Position numbers and translations under genes: made by a program. A DNA stretch of 64,000 nucleotides from Curtobacterium sp. MCBD17_032 (lineage in GTDB: Bacteria > Actinomycetota > Actinomycetes > Actinomycetales > Microbacteriaceae): positions 62,001 to 126,000 of the forward strand of contig NZ_QKTO01000003.1 in the NCBI RefSeq assembly GCF_003234855.1, given 5' to 3'. Shown here piece after piece: positions 43,531 through 52,486 of this stretch. How positions within the stretch are numbered: position 1 is the first letter of the stretch; each line of letters starts with the position of its first letter. Under the pieces are notes generated by a model. The model did no database searches. It had not been told where the DNA came from and saw nothing but the letters and a program-made list of their open reading frames with translations.

Positions 43531-45306
43531 ATGCCCCGCATCAGCAAGGTCCTCATCGCGAACCGCGGCGAGATCGCCGTCCGCATCATCCGCGCGGCCC
43601 GCGACGCGGGCAAGGCCTCGGTCGCCGTCTACGCCGACCAGGACCGTGACGCCCTGCACGCGCGCCTCGCCGACGAGGCCTACGCGCTGAACGGCACCAC
43701 GAGTGCCGACACCTACCTGGTCATCGAGAAGATCATCTCGGTCGCCCGCCGCTCCGGTGCGGACGCCGTGCACCCGGGTTACGGCTTCCTCGCCGAGAAC
43801 GCCGACTTCGCCCGCGCCGTCATCGACGCCGGACTGACCTGGATCGGCCCGTCGCCGGAGTCGATCGAGCGCCTGGGTGACAAGGTCTCCGCACGGCACG
43901 TCGCCGAGAAGGTGGGCGCGCCCCTCGCCCCCGGCACCATCGAGCCCGTGCAGGACGTGTCCGAGGTCGTCGCGTTCGCCGACGAGGTCGGGTTGCCCGT
44001 CGCGATCAAGGCGGCGTTCGGCGGTGGCGGGCGCGGGCTCAAGGTCGCCCGCACGCGCGACGAGATCGAGTCGCAGTTCGAGTCCGCGACGCGCGAGGCG
44101 ATCGCCGCCTTCGGTCGTGGTGAGTGCTTCGTCGAGAAGTACCTCGACAAGCCGCGTCACGTCGAGACCCAGTGCCTCGCCGACGAGCACGGCAACGTCG
44201 TCATCGTCTCCACCCGCGACTGCTCGCTGCAGCGTCGCCACCAGAAGCTCGTCGAGGAGGCGCCCGCGCCCTACCTGACCGAGTCGCAGACCGAGCGGCT
44301 GTACGAGTCGTCGAAGGCGATCCTGCGCGAGGTCGGCTACGTCGGCGCCGGCACGTGCGAGTTCCTCATCGGCGCCGACGGCACCGTGTCCTTCCTCGAG
44401 GTGAACACCCGCCTGCAGGTCGAGCACTGCGTGTCGGAAGAGGTCACCGGCATCGACCTCGTCCGCGAGCAGTTCCGCATCGCCGAGGGCGGGACGCTCG
44501 ACTACGACGACCCGGCGCCGCGCGGGCACTCGTTCGAGTTCCGCATCAACGGCGAGGACGCGGGCCGCAACTTCTTCCCCGCTCCGGGACCGGTGCACGT
44601 GTTCGCCGCTCCGTCGGGCCCCGGCGTGCGCGTCGACTCCGGCGTGGTGTCCGGTGACGTCGTCTCGGGCTCGTTCGACTCGATGCTCGCGAAGCTCATC
44701 GTCACCGGCTCCACCCGCGCCGAGGCCCTCGAGCGCTCCCGCCGCGCCCTCGCCGAGTTCGAGGTCGCGGGGCTCCCGACCGTCATCCCCTTCCACCGCG
44801 CGGTCGTCGCCGACCCGGCGTTCGCGACCGACGACACGACGCCGTTCTCCGTCTACACGCAGTGGATCGAGACCGACTTCGTCAACGAGATCCCCGCGTG
44901 GAGCGGCGAGCCCGAGGACGTCCCGGTGCCCGGCGAGCGTGACAGCGTCGTCGTCGAGGTGCAGGGCAAGCGCATCGAGGTCACCATGCCGTCGCTCGTG
45001 GGCGGTGGCGCCGGTGGTGCCCGCCGGCCGTCCGGCCCGTCCGCGCCGCCGAAGCGTCGGTCGTCCGCCGTGAAGGGTGGGCGCGCGGCGTCGGGCTCCT
45101 CGGTCACGTCGCCGATGCAGGCCACCGTCGTGAAGCTCGCGGTCGCCGAGGGTGACACCGTCGTGAAGGGCGACCTGCTCGTCGTCCTCGAGGCCATGAA
45201 GATGGAGCAGCCCGTCCAGGCCCACAAGGACGGCGTTGTCACCGGGCTGAACGCCCCCGTCGGCCAGACGGTCTCGTCCGGCCACGTCCTGCTCGAGCTC
45301 GCGTAG
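43531..45306 (+). CDS. accA: Acyl-CoA carboxylase alpha subunit: biotin carboxylase and carrier domains
   Basis: This 591-residue fusion carboxylates biotin with ATP and bicarbonate and carries the carboxybiotin to the beta subunit at 35936. Biotin carboxylase motifs are [14 protein letters not shown] (11-24), [22 protein letters not shown] and [17 protein letters not shown] Gly/Pro-rich linker precedes the carrier domain (about 525-591), where EAMKMEQP includes the biotinylated K557. It is not adjacent to birA or the beta subunit, but all three are within 10 kb. The gene ends before a strong hairpin. Confidence 0.95.
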   Translation: MPRISKVLIANRGEIAVRIIRAARDAGKASVAVYADQDRDALHARLADEAYALNGTTSADTYLVIEKIISVARRSGADAVHPGYGFLAENADFARAVIDAGLTWIGPSPESIERLGDKVSARHVAEKVGAPLAPGTIEPVQDVSEVVAFADEVGLPVAIKAAFGGGGRGLKVARTRDEIESQFESATREAIAAFGRGECFVEKYLDKPRHVETQCLADEHGNVVIVSTRDCSLQRRHQKLVEEAPAPYLTESQTERLYESSKAILREVGYVGAGTCEFLIGADGTVSFLEVNTRLQVEHCVSEEVTGIDLVREQFRIAEGGTLDYDDPAPRGHSFEFRINGEDAGRNFFPAPGPVHVFAAPSGPGVRVDSGVVSGDVVSGSFDSMLAKLIVTGSTRAEALERSRRALAEFEVAGLPTVIPFHRAVVADPAFATDDTTPFSVYTQWIETDFVNEIPAWSGEPEDVPVPGERDSVVVEVQGKRIEVTMPSLVGGGAGGARRPSGPSAPPKRRSSAVKGGRAASGSSVTSPMQATVVKLAVAEGDTVVKGDLLVVLEAMKMEQPVQAHKDGVVTGLNAPVGQTVSSGHVLLELA

Positions 45307-45375
45307 CGCGCCGCGGCGCGGCCGCGGCGCCTCCGCCGCGCCGCCGCCGCCTCCGCCGCGGCACCGATCGGACCC

Positions 45376-45435
45376 GCACAACAGGAACCGCCCCGAACCA
45401 CGGTCGTCCGTGGTTCGGGGCGGTTCCTGTTGTGC
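45376..45435. terminator. Perfect 28-bp stem hairpin, left partner of the pair framing the AbiEi-like gene
   Basis: Arms 45376-45403 and 45408-45435 are exact complements with a TCGT loop. It can terminate the carboxylase gene and, on the other strand, the AbiEi-like gene. Its tip starts GCACAAC and its core contains GAACC, both shared with the hairpin at 46551-46610. Confidence 0.85.
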
Positions 45436-45490
45436 ATCGCCAGCTGGCACCAGGCCGCACGGCGGGACGTCACCGGCATCGGGGTGCCGC

Positions 45491-46440
45491 TCAACGGATC
45501 GTCCGGAACCGTCGTTCCCGCAGCGGGAGCCCGAGCCCCACCAGCAGCGCCCGCAACAGGCCCGTGTCCTGCGTCTCGGCCCAGCCGAACCGCCCGACTC
45601 GCCGGACCTCCGGGACGAGTCGGAGCCGGTCCTCACGACGCTTCTCCTGTACGAGGACGTCCTCGGCGGTGAGGCCGGCGGCACGGAACGCGGGGTCGCG
45701 GTACTTCGCTGCACCGTCGAACTCGAGGACGACGCCCTGGTCGGGGAACCAGAAGTCGACCCGCGCGACGAAGCCGGAGCTGTCCCGGAAGTCGACCTGC
45801 AGGTGGGGCTGTGGTGCCCCGACCTCGTCCAGCGCGACCCGGGCGACGGACTCCCCCACCGAACCACTCCGGTGGTCGGCGAACTCGATCGCGAAGCGCG
45901 CCCGGTCGCGGCCGTGGACCGACGACCGCGCGTCCAGCTCCGTCCGGAGCGCCGCTCGCTCGACGCCGCGCTGTCTCGCGACGTCCAGGACGGGCACCGA
46001 GCGCCGCAGCTCCTGGGTGAGCGCGATGTCGACGACGGTGCTGAGCATGTCCGTGACCGGTCGACCCGACGGTGCCCGGACGACGCGCGTCGGCCGCCCC
46101 TTCCCCGGTGTTTCCGCAGGAGTCGGAGCGACTGACCCGTGGTGCGGTGCGGATCGATGACGTCGACGACCTCGGGCAGTTCACCACTCCAGGGGAGTCC
46201 GTGCAGCGCGACCGCCGAGACGTGCGACACGACGAGCCGCTGCGCGATCCGGTCGTCGATGGCGTCGATCCGAGCGAGGTGACGGGTCCGGGCGTCGACC
46301 GCTCGCCACCGCTCGGCCTCGACGTACCTGCCCGGTGCGAGCCGGACGAGGACGCCTCGGTCGGCAGCTGCGACGAGGTCTGCGCCGCGTCGCCCGGTAG
46401 GGTCGGCAGTTCCGCCCCTGATGATGTGGAGTCGTTGCAT
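45491..46440 (-). pseudogene. Frameshifted AbiEi/DUF559-like gene (type IV antitoxin or nuclease-fold family)
   Basis: An N-terminal segment (46440 down to about 46100) encodes MQRLHIIRGG, LVAAADRGVLVRLAPGRYV and a winged-helix-like AbiEi start, running to LRLLRKH. The rest lies in another frame and begins GKGRPTRVVRAPSGRPVTD, then MLSTVVDIALTQELRRSVP, and ends in a DUF559/Vsr-like fold (VDFWFPDQGVVLEFDGAAKY). One G missing from the run of C/G at 46097-46108 restores a single protein of about 316 residues. The reading is therefore a 1-bp frameshift, either a true mutation or an assembly error in a homopolymer. No toxin partner is visible. Confidence 0.75.
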
Positions 46441-46550
46441 GCCCGCAGCCTGGTCCGGCCACATCCCGCAGCGGGCCGGTCCCGCCAGCTCGTGGACAGC
46501 GCTCCCGAACCGGGCACCGGTGGACGACAGCCCTGGTGCCGTTCGCACCC

Positions 46551-46610
46551 GCACAACGAGAACCCGCTCGTGCCACCGGATGCAGTGGTTCGAGCGGGTT
46601 CTCGTTGTGC
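46551..46610. terminator. Palindrome with a 20-bp stem, right partner of the pair framing the AbiEi-like gene
   Basis: Arms 46551-46570 and 46591-46610 are exact complements, and the inner bases can extend the stem. It ends the phosphohexomutase gene and lies upstream of the AbiEi-like gene start. It shares GCACAAC...GTTGTGC tips with the hairpin at 45376-45435. Confidence 0.8.
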
Positions 46611-46658
46611 CCAGGCGCCGCGGCGCCGCACCAGGCGTCGCGCGTCGCACCTCGCGCG

Positions 46659-48356
46659 CTAGGACACGAGGGGGCGCACCGCTGCCGCCAGGCGGTCGGT
46701 GAGCGCGTCGGCCTCTGCGGGCGTGGCCGCGACGGTGTCGATGTAGACCTTCACCTTCGGCTCCGTGCCGCTCGGGCGGACGATCACCCGTGCGCCGCCC
46801 TCGAGGTCGAAGCGCAGGATGTCCGACGGCGGGAAGCCCTCGGCACCGTCCAGGAAGTCGGTCACGGACGCGATGCTGATCCCGCCGAGGTCCGCCGGCG
46901 TCGTCGACCGCAGCGACGCCATGATCTGCCCGATGCGCGACAGGTCGTCGACGCGGGTCGACACCTGCCCGGACGAGAACGCCCCGAACCGCTCCGCGAA
47001 CGCGTCGAGCTGGTCGGCGACGGTCTTCCCGTCCGCCGCGAGTTCGGTCGCGAGCGACAGGAGCTCGAGCGCGGCGGAGATGCCGTCCTTGTCGCGCACG
47101 ACCTGCGGATCGACGAGGTAGCCCAGTGCCTCCTCGTAGCCGAACAGCAGGTCGGGCACGCGGGAGACCCACTTGAACCCGGTGAGGGTGTCGCGGTACC
47201 CGAGGCCGTGCTGCTCGGCCACGCGGGACAGTGCCGGCGAGCTGACGATCGACGCCGCGAGGACCCCGGTCGAACCGGCGGCGGCAGCACGGGCCGCGGC
47301 ACGCCAACCGAGGAGCCAGCCGACCTCGTTGCCGGAGAGCCGGCGGTAGGAGCCGGCGCCGTCGGGGATCGCGAGCGCCAGGCGGTCGGCGTCCGGGTCG
47401 TTGGCTATGACGAGGTCCGCTCCGAGTTCGACACCGCGCGCGATCGACAGGTCCATCGCGCCCGGCTCCTCCGGGTTCGGGAACGACACCGTCGGGAACG
47501 CACCGTCCGGCTCGATCTGCTCCGGCACCACGGCCGGCTCGCGGAATCCGGCACGCGTGAACACGGCCCGCGCCGTCTCCCACCCGACGCCGTGCATGGC
47601 CGTGTAGACGACGGAGGGCTGCGCCTCGACCGCGAGGGCCGGAGCCGGCACGGTCGCGGCCGTGGCGTCCACGTACGCCTGCACGAGTGACTGGTCCGCG
47701 ACGGTGTAGTCCGTCGCCCGGTCGAGCGTCCGGATGTCCCCTGCGGCGATGACGTCGATCGCGGCGGCGATCTCGGCGTCGACCGGCGGCACGATCTGCG
47801 AGCCAGCGTCGGCACCGCCGAGGTACACCTTGTAGCCGTTGTCCCGCGGCGGGTTGTGGCTCGCCGTGACCATGACACCGGCGCCGACGTCGAGGTGCCG
47901 GACCGCGAACGCCACGAGCGGGGTCGGCAGTGCGCTCGGGAGCAACGTGACGTCGAGCCCGAGGCCGCGCATGACCTCGGCGGAGTCGCGCGCGAAGACG
48001 TCCGAGTTGACGCGACCGTCGTACCCGATCACGACGCTGCGGGCACGACCGGAGTCGATGAGGAACCGTGCCAGGCCGGCGGCAGCCTGTGTGACGACCA
48101 CACGGTTCATCCGCAGGGGTCCGGCTCCGAGTTCGGCTCGCAGGCCCGCGGTCCCGAACTGCAGCCGTCCGGCGAACCGGGCCGCCAGTTCGTCCGTGTC
48201 CTCCGCGTCGACGAGCTGCTGGAGCTCGGCGCGGGTCTGCTCGTCGGGGTCCTGCTCGATCCACACCCGGGCGGCGGAGAGCACGTCCCGCCCACCGCCG
48301 ACGACGAGGTCACCGTCCGCGATCGCGCCGTCGCTCGGACCGTCGTGCCGGCTCAC
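46659..48356 (-). CDS. Phosphohexomutase / phosphopentomutase-like phosphosugar mutase
   Basis: This 565-residue alpha-D-phosphohexomutase interconverts sugar 1- and 6-phosphates (glucose, mannose) or, in nucleoside salvage, ribose and deoxyribose 1- and 5-phosphates. Motifs are FGTAGLRAELGAGP (67-80), the phosphoserine loop TASHNPPRDNGYKVY with Ser166, the metal loop DPDADRLALA and a C-terminal phosphate-binding RPSGTEPKVKVY. Its position directly after purine nucleoside phosphorylase (ATGA overlap) suggests it handles pentose 1-phosphates. The length is PgcA/PGM2-like, so substrate range is open. Confidence 0.88.
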   Translation of the reverse strand: MSRHDGPSDGAIADGDLVVGGGRDVLSAARVWIEQDPDEQTRAELQQLVDAEDTDELAARFAGRLQFGTAGLRAELGAGPLRMNRVVVTQAAAGLARFLIDSGRARSVVIGYDGRVNSDVFARDSAEVMRGLGLDVTLLPSALPTPLVAFAVRHLDVGAGVMVTASHNPPRDNGYKVYLGGADAGSQIVPPVDAEIAAAIDVIAAGDIRTLDRATDYTVADQSLVQAYVDATAATVPAPALAVEAQPSVVYTAMHGVGWETARAVFTRAGFREPAVVPEQIEPDGAFPTVSFPNPEEPGAMDLSIARGVELGADLVIANDPDADRLALAIPDGAGSYRRLSGNEVGWLLGWRAAARAAAAGSTGVLAASIVSSPALSRVAEQHGLGYRDTLTGFKWVSRVPDLLFGYEEALGYLVDPQVVRDKDGISAALELLSLATELAADGKTVADQLDAFAERFGAFSSGQVSTRVDDLSRIGQIMASLRSTTPADLGGISIASVTDFLDGAEGFPPSDILRFDLEGGARVIVRPSGTEPKVKVYIDTVAATPAEADALTDRLAAAVRPLVS

Positions 48357-49183
48357 AGCGCGGCCACCACGCGGGCGAGCAGGTCCGCGATGACGGGCTC
48401 GGCCTGCTTGCCCGCCTCGAGCACCTCGGTGTGCGACAGCGGGGTGGTCTGGATGCCCGCGGCGAGGTTCGTGATGAGCGAGAACCCGAGGACCTCCATG
48501 CCCGCCTGTCGAGCGGCGATGGCCTCGAGCGCGGTGGACATGCCGACGATGTGCCCGCCGATCGCCTTGGCCATCTGCACCTCGGCCGGCGTCTCGTAGT
48601 GCGGGCCGCGGAACTGGGTGTAGACGCCTTCGTCGAGGGTCGGGTCGATCGACTTCGCCACCTCGCGCAGGCGCGCCGAGTAGAGGTCGGTCAGGTCGAT
48701 GAACGTGGCGCCCTCGAGCGGGCTGTCCGCGGTGAGGTTGATGTGGTCGCTGATGAGCACCGGCGTCCCGGGCGTCCAGGTCTCCTTGATGCCACCGGCG
48801 CCGTTCGTCAGCACCATGATCGACGCGCCCGTGGCCGCAGCGGTGCGGACGCTGTGCACGACGCGACGGACGCCGTGGCCCTCGTAGTAGTGCGTCCGGG
48901 CGCCGATGACGAGCGCGTGGCGGCCGTCGGCGAGCCGGATCGAGCGGACCGTCCCGGAGTGTCCGGGCACCGCCGAGGCGCTGAAGCCCGGCACGTCCGC
49001 CGCGGGGATCTCGGACACGGTCTCGCCGAGGAGGTCGGCGGCCTTCCCCCAGCCGGAGCCGAGCGTCAGGGCAACGTCGTGCCGCTCGATGCCGGACCGC
49101 GACGCGATGACGGCTGCGGCGTCGCGGGCCACGTCGAAGGGGTCGACGGCGGGGTCGTTCAGGGGGTTGTCGGTGCTGACCAT
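48353..49183 (-). CDS. punA: Purine-nucleoside phosphorylase
   Basis: It cleaves inosine and guanosine (and deoxy forms) with phosphate to base and pentose 1-phosphate. The 276-residue protein is of the trimeric PNP-II family: LGSGWGKAADLL (41-52), FSASAVPGHSG, NGAGGIKETWTPG, QFRGPHYETPAE with the base-contact Glu, and SLITNLAAGI with the base-contact Asn. The ATG has a TACGAT -10 box 6 nt ahead, so it is probably leaderless. Its downstream partner is a phosphosugar mutase. Confidence 0.95.
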   Translation of the reverse strand: MVSTDNPLNDPAVDPFDVARDAAAVIASRSGIERHDVALTLGSGWGKAADLLGETVSEIPAADVPGFSASAVPGHSGTVRSIRLADGRHALVIGARTHYYEGHGVRRVVHSVRTAAATGASIMVLTNGAGGIKETWTPGTPVLISDHINLTADSPLEGATFIDLTDLYSARLREVAKSIDPTLDEGVYTQFRGPHYETPAEVQMAKAIGGHIVGMSTALEAIAARQAGMEVLGFSLITNLAAGIQTTPLSHTEVLEAGKQAEPVIADLLARVVAAL

Positions 49184-49189
49184 GCGCCG

Positions 49190-49195
49190 ATCGTA
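49190..49195 (-). promoter_or_regulatory. Leaderless-type -10 box (TACGAT) of the purine phosphorylase gene
   Basis: TACGAT on the minus strand with 6 nt to the ATG at 49183. Transcription probably starts at the start codon. Confidence 0.55.
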
Positions 49196-49207
49196 CCGGC
49201 CCGGCCC

Positions 49208-49480
49208 CTACCCCAGCGCCTTCTCGACCGCCGCCGTGATCTCGCTCTGGTCGAAGTGGTTCCGGATCACGATGACCTCGGCGTAGGTCGTCCCGATCGT
49301 CTCGACGAACTCCTGGCTCGTGAGGATGACGTTCGCGTCGTCCGCCACCTGCCGCACGGAGGCGACGTCCGCGGCCACCACCTCCGCCGCCAGTCCGAGC
49401 GCGTCGAGCGCCTTCTCGGCGTTCACCTTGAGGATGGCGCTCGCGCCGATGCCGGCTCCGCAGATGGTCACGATCTTCAT
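49208..49480 (-). CDS. PTS IIB component, ascorbate/galactitol-like
   Basis: This 90-residue phosphocarrier has the PTS_IIB start MKIVTICGAGIGASAILKVN, with Cys7 as likely phosphorylation site. The fold matches the SgaB/UlaB type (ascorbate IIB). It would receive phosphate from the adjacent IIA. There is no IIC permease in the window, so it is an orphan pair sitting inside a nucleoside salvage cluster. A regulatory role through phosphorylation is a possible alternative to transport. Confidence 0.82.
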   Translation of the reverse strand: MKIVTICGAGIGASAILKVNAEKALDALGLAAEVVAADVASVRQVADDANVILTSQEFVETIGTTYAEVIVIRNHFDQSEITAAVEKALG

Positions 49481-49926
49481 GCCGTCGTCACTCCCATGAT
49501 GGCCCGGACCTCGTCGGCCGTGGTGGCGGCGGCGAGGCGCCCGGTGACCGAGGCGTCGTTGAACAGGTTGGCGATCGCGCCGATCGACTCGAGGTGCGTG
49601 CCGACCTCGGCGACGGCGAGCCCGAGCACGACCGACACCGGGTCGTTGTGCGGGTGCCCGAACGTCACGGGCGACGCCAGGGTGACGACCGCCAGGCCGT
49701 CCCGCAGCACGCTCGCACCCGGCCGGGCGTGCGCGAACGCGAGCCCGGGCGAGATGACGATGTACGGCCCGTGCTCCTCGACCATGGCGGTCATGGCATC
49801 GGTGTACGCCGGGGTGGTCGCGCCCGAGGCGACGAGGGCACCGCCGACCGCGCCCAGGGCGTCCCGCCACGAGGACGCGGACGCCCCGAGCACGACGGCC
49901 GGGTCCGGCAGCGGCGGCAGCCCCAT
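49477..49926 (-). CDS. PTS IIA component (fructose/mannitol-type EIIA_2)
   Basis: This 149-residue protein shows the EIIA_2 fold: MVEEHGPYIVISPGLAFAHARPG, with His66 as the phosphorylation site, and FGHPHNDPVSVVLGLAV. It accepts phosphate from HPr and passes it to IIB. Its stop overlaps the IIB start (ATGA). It follows adenosine deaminase by 4 bp and so belongs to the same operon. The absence of IIC makes transport uncertain. Confidence 0.88.
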   Translation of the reverse strand: MGLPPLPDPAVVLGASASSWRDALGAVGGALVASGATTPAYTDAMTAMVEEHGPYIVISPGLAFAHARPGASVLRDGLAVVTLASPVTFGHPHNDPVSVVLGLAVAEVGTHLESIGAIANLFNDASVTGRLAAATTADEVRAIMGVTTA

Positions 49927-49930
49927 CGGA

Positions 49931-51043
49931 TCAGGCCTCCGCGTACCCGGCGGTGATCGCGGCGATGATCTCCTCGCGGTCCTCGAGCGACAGGAACGAC
50001 CCGAGTGCAGCGTTGATCTGGAACGCGGCGAGGTCGTCGAGGTCGTAGCCGAACGTGGCGGCGAGCAGGGCGAGCTCCTTGGACAGCGAGGTGTTGCTCA
50101 TCAGCCGGTTGTCGGTGTTCACCGTGACCCGGAAGCCGAGCTGGTACAGCACGTCGAACGGGTGGTCGGCGAGGTCGTCGCCCCAGGCCGCGATCGCCCC
50201 GGTCTGCAGGTTCGACTGCGGCGCCACCTCGAGCGGGATCTCGCGGTCGCGGACCCAGGACGCGACCTCGCCGAGGGTGGCGAGCATCGACCCGTCGCCG
50301 CCGTCGGTGAGGGTGACGTCCTCGAACACCCGCACACCGTGGCCGAGGCGGAGGGCTCGGCCGTCGATGAGCGCGGACCGGATCGACGCGAGTCCGTCGG
50401 CCTCGCCCGCGTGCACCGTGACGGGGAAGAGCTCGGAGGCCAGGTACTCGAACGCCGCGCGGTGGTTCGACGCCGGGAACCCGGCCTCGGCCCCGGCGAT
50501 GTCGAAGCCGACGACCCCACGGTCGCGGTGGCGGACGGCGAGTTCGGCGATCTCCATCGCGCGGTCGGCGTGCCGCATCGCGGTGACGAGCTGGCCGACG
50601 CGGATCGACCCACCGGCGGCGTCGACGGCTTCCTCGATGCCGGCCTGCACGGCCTCCACGGTCTCGTCCAGGGTCAGCCCGCGCTGCAGGTGCTGCTCCG
50701 GCGCCCAGCGGATCTCGCCGTAGACGACGCCGTCCGCGACGAGGTCCTCGACGAACTCGCGGGCGACCCGGGTGAGACCGGCGGCCGTCTGCATGACGGC
50801 GGTCGTGACGTCGAAGGTCTTCAGGTACTCGACCAGCGACCCGGAGTTCGACTGGTCTGCGAACCAGGTGGCGAGCTCGGTCGGGTCGGTGGTCGGCAGG
50901 TCGACCCCGTCGGCGGCCGCCAGCTCGATGATGGTCGCGGGACGGAGTCCGCCGTCCAGGTGGTCGTGCAGCGAGACCTTGGGCAGGTCGTTGATGACCG
51001 CTCCGGCGTCGGGCAGGCGGTAGGTCGTGGCGGCGTCGCTCAT
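49931..51043 (-). CDS. add: Adenosine deaminase
   Basis: It deaminates adenosine and deoxyadenosine to inosine forms, feeding purine nucleoside phosphorylase. The 370-residue zinc enzyme has the metal-binding SLHDHLDGGLRP (24-35), VHAGEADG with the catalytic Glu, the LGHGVRVF and EVAPQSNLQTG motifs and the metal-binding TVNTDNRLMS. The ATG is preceded at 7 nt by a TAGCCT box, so it is likely leaderless. It heads an operon with the PTS IIA-IIB pair and, across a possible second promoter, the phosphorylase. Confidence 0.95.
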   Translation of the reverse strand: MSDAATTYRLPDAGAVINDLPKVSLHDHLDGGLRPATIIELAAADGVDLPTTDPTELATWFADQSNSGSLVEYLKTFDVTTAVMQTAAGLTRVAREFVEDLVADGVVYGEIRWAPEQHLQRGLTLDETVEAVQAGIEEAVDAAGGSIRVGQLVTAMRHADRAMEIAELAVRHRDRGVVGFDIAGAEAGFPASNHRAAFEYLASELFPVTVHAGEADGLASIRSALIDGRALRLGHGVRVFEDVTLTDGGDGSMLATLGEVASWVRDREIPLEVAPQSNLQTGAIAAWGDDLADHPFDVLYQLGFRVTVNTDNRLMSNTSLSKELALLAATFGYDLDDLAAFQINAALGSFLSLEDREEIIAAITAGYAEA

Positions 51044-51050
51044 GCGTCCC

Positions 51051-51056
51051 AGGCTA
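51051..51056 (-). promoter_or_regulatory. Leaderless-type -10 box (TAGCCT) of add
   Basis: TAGCCT on the minus strand with 7 nt to the ATG at 51043. Confidence 0.55.
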
Positions 51057-51133
51057 CCGGTCGCGACCGCGCCACCGCAGTGTCGGACGGACCAGACCGT
51101 GGACGACGCGACACTGCGTCCCCACGGTGGACG

Positions 51134-51184
51134 AGACGGACGGGAGGCCCGCCACGGCACGTGTGGCGGGCCTCCCGTCCGTCT
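51134..51184. terminator. Perfect 22-bp stem hairpin between deoA and add
   Basis: Arms 51134-51155 and 51163-51184 are exact complements with a 7-nt loop. It ends the deoA transcript, so add has its own promoter. The ACGGGAGGC core recurs in other intergenic palindromes of this window. Confidence 0.85.
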
Positions 51185-51197
51185 GCTGGTCGCGTCG

Positions 51198-52484
51198 CTA
51201 CTGGATGCGCTCGCGCACGATCGGTCCGCGCTGCGGCGCGGCGTCCCCGATCGACCAGGCACCGTCGAGCGACTCGAGGGCACGCTCGAACCGGGCGGGC
51301 TCGTCGGTGTGCAGCGTCCACAGCGGCTGCCCGGCCGTGACGGTGTCGCCCGGCTTGACGTGCAGTTCGATGCCGGCGCCCGCCTGCACCGGGTCCTGGG
51401 CACGGGCACGACCGGCGCCGAGGCGCCAGGCCGCGATGCCGAAGGGCAGGGCCTCCTGGGTGGTGAGGACGCCGGACTCGGTCGCGGTGACCACGTGCGA
51501 CTCGGCTGCGACGGGCAGCGAGGCCGATGCGTCGCCGCCCTGGGCCTCGATCATCCGGCGCCAGGTGTCCATCGCTCGACCGTCCGCCAGCGCTGCCGCC
51601 GGGTCGGCGTCCGGCTGCCCGGCCAGACGCAGCATCTCGGACGCCAGCGCGACCGTGAGCTCGACCACGTCGGCGGGTCCGCCGCCGGCGAGGACCTCGA
51701 CGGACTCGCGCACCTCGAGGGCGTTGCCGATGGTCAGCCCGAGCGGGACCTCCATGTCGGTGAGGAGCGCCGAGGTCGCGACGCCGGCGTCCGTGCCGAG
51801 GTCGACCATCGTCTGTGCGAGGAGCTTCGACTGCTCGAAGTCGGCCATGAAGGCGCCGGAGCCGAACTTCACGTCGAGGACGAGCGCCGCGGTGCCCTCG
51901 GCGATCTTCTTCGACATGATGCTCGACGCGATGAGCGGGATGCACTCGACCGTGCCGGTGATGTCCCGCAGGGCGTAGAGCTTCTTGTCGGCCGGGGCCA
52001 GGCCCGACCCGGCGGCGCAGATGACCGCGCCGACCTGGTCGAGGATCTCCGTCATCCGCTCGTTCGAGATCGCGGCCTGCCAGCCCGGGATCGACTCGAG
52101 CTTGTCGAGGGTGCCGCCCGTGTGCCCGAGGCCGCGCCCGGACAGCTGCGGCACCGCGACGCCGAACGTCGCGACGAGGGGCGCGAGCGGCAGCGTGATC
52201 TTGTCGCCGACGCCCCCGGTGGAGTGCTTGTCGACCGTGGTCTTGCCGAGCGAGCCGAACGACATCCGCTCGCCCGACGCGATCATCGCGAGGGTGAGGT
52301 CCTTGATCTCCCGACGCTCCATGCCGTTGAGGAAGACCGCCATCGCGAACGCGGCCATCTGCTCGTCCCCGACGTAGCCGCGCGTGTAGGCGTCCACCAA
52401 CCAGTCGATCTCCGGCGTGGAGAGGGCGCCGTGCGAGCGCTTCGTGCGGATGAGGTCGACGGTGTCGAAGGGCTCGACTGCCAT
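51198..52484 (-). CDS. deoA: Thymidine phosphorylase
   Basis: It cleaves thymidine and deoxyuridine with phosphate. The 428-residue protein has the three-domain type II pyrimidine phosphorylase pattern with the phosphate-binding KHSTGGVGDK (about 86-95), SGRGLGHTGGTLDKLESI, and a C-terminal LHVKPGDTV... type beta domain. The ATG at 52484 has CAGGAG upstream. It lies 2 bp after the cytidine deaminase stop, so deaminated deoxycytidine (deoxyuridine) goes straight to this enzyme. Confidence 0.95.
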   Translation of the reverse strand: MAVEPFDTVDLIRTKRSHGALSTPEIDWLVDAYTRGYVGDEQMAAFAMAVFLNGMERREIKDLTLAMIASGERMSFGSLGKTTVDKHSTGGVGDKITLPLAPLVATFGVAVPQLSGRGLGHTGGTLDKLESIPGWQAAISNERMTEILDQVGAVICAAGSGLAPADKKLYALRDITGTVECIPLIASSIMSKKIAEGTAALVLDVKFGSGAFMADFEQSKLLAQTMVDLGTDAGVATSALLTDMEVPLGLTIGNALEVRESVEVLAGGGPADVVELTVALASEMLRLAGQPDADPAAALADGRAMDTWRRMIEAQGGDASASLPVAAESHVVTATESGVLTTQEALPFGIAAWRLGAGRARAQDPVQAGAGIELHVKPGDTVTAGQPLWTLHTDEPARFERALESLDGAWSIGDAAPQRGPIVRERIQ

Positions 52485-52486
52485 GG

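Noticed and set aside
45491-46440. Complete type IV toxin-antitoxin system
   Set aside because: There is no adjacent AbiEii-like nucleotidyltransferase toxin, and the only gene is frameshifted.
43492-48264. Open frame of about 1590 codons on the minus strand
   Set aside because: It runs antisense through the carboxylase alpha gene and across the phosphohexomutase frame, with low-complexity Arg/Gly content; only the short AbiEi start in its middle is meaningful.
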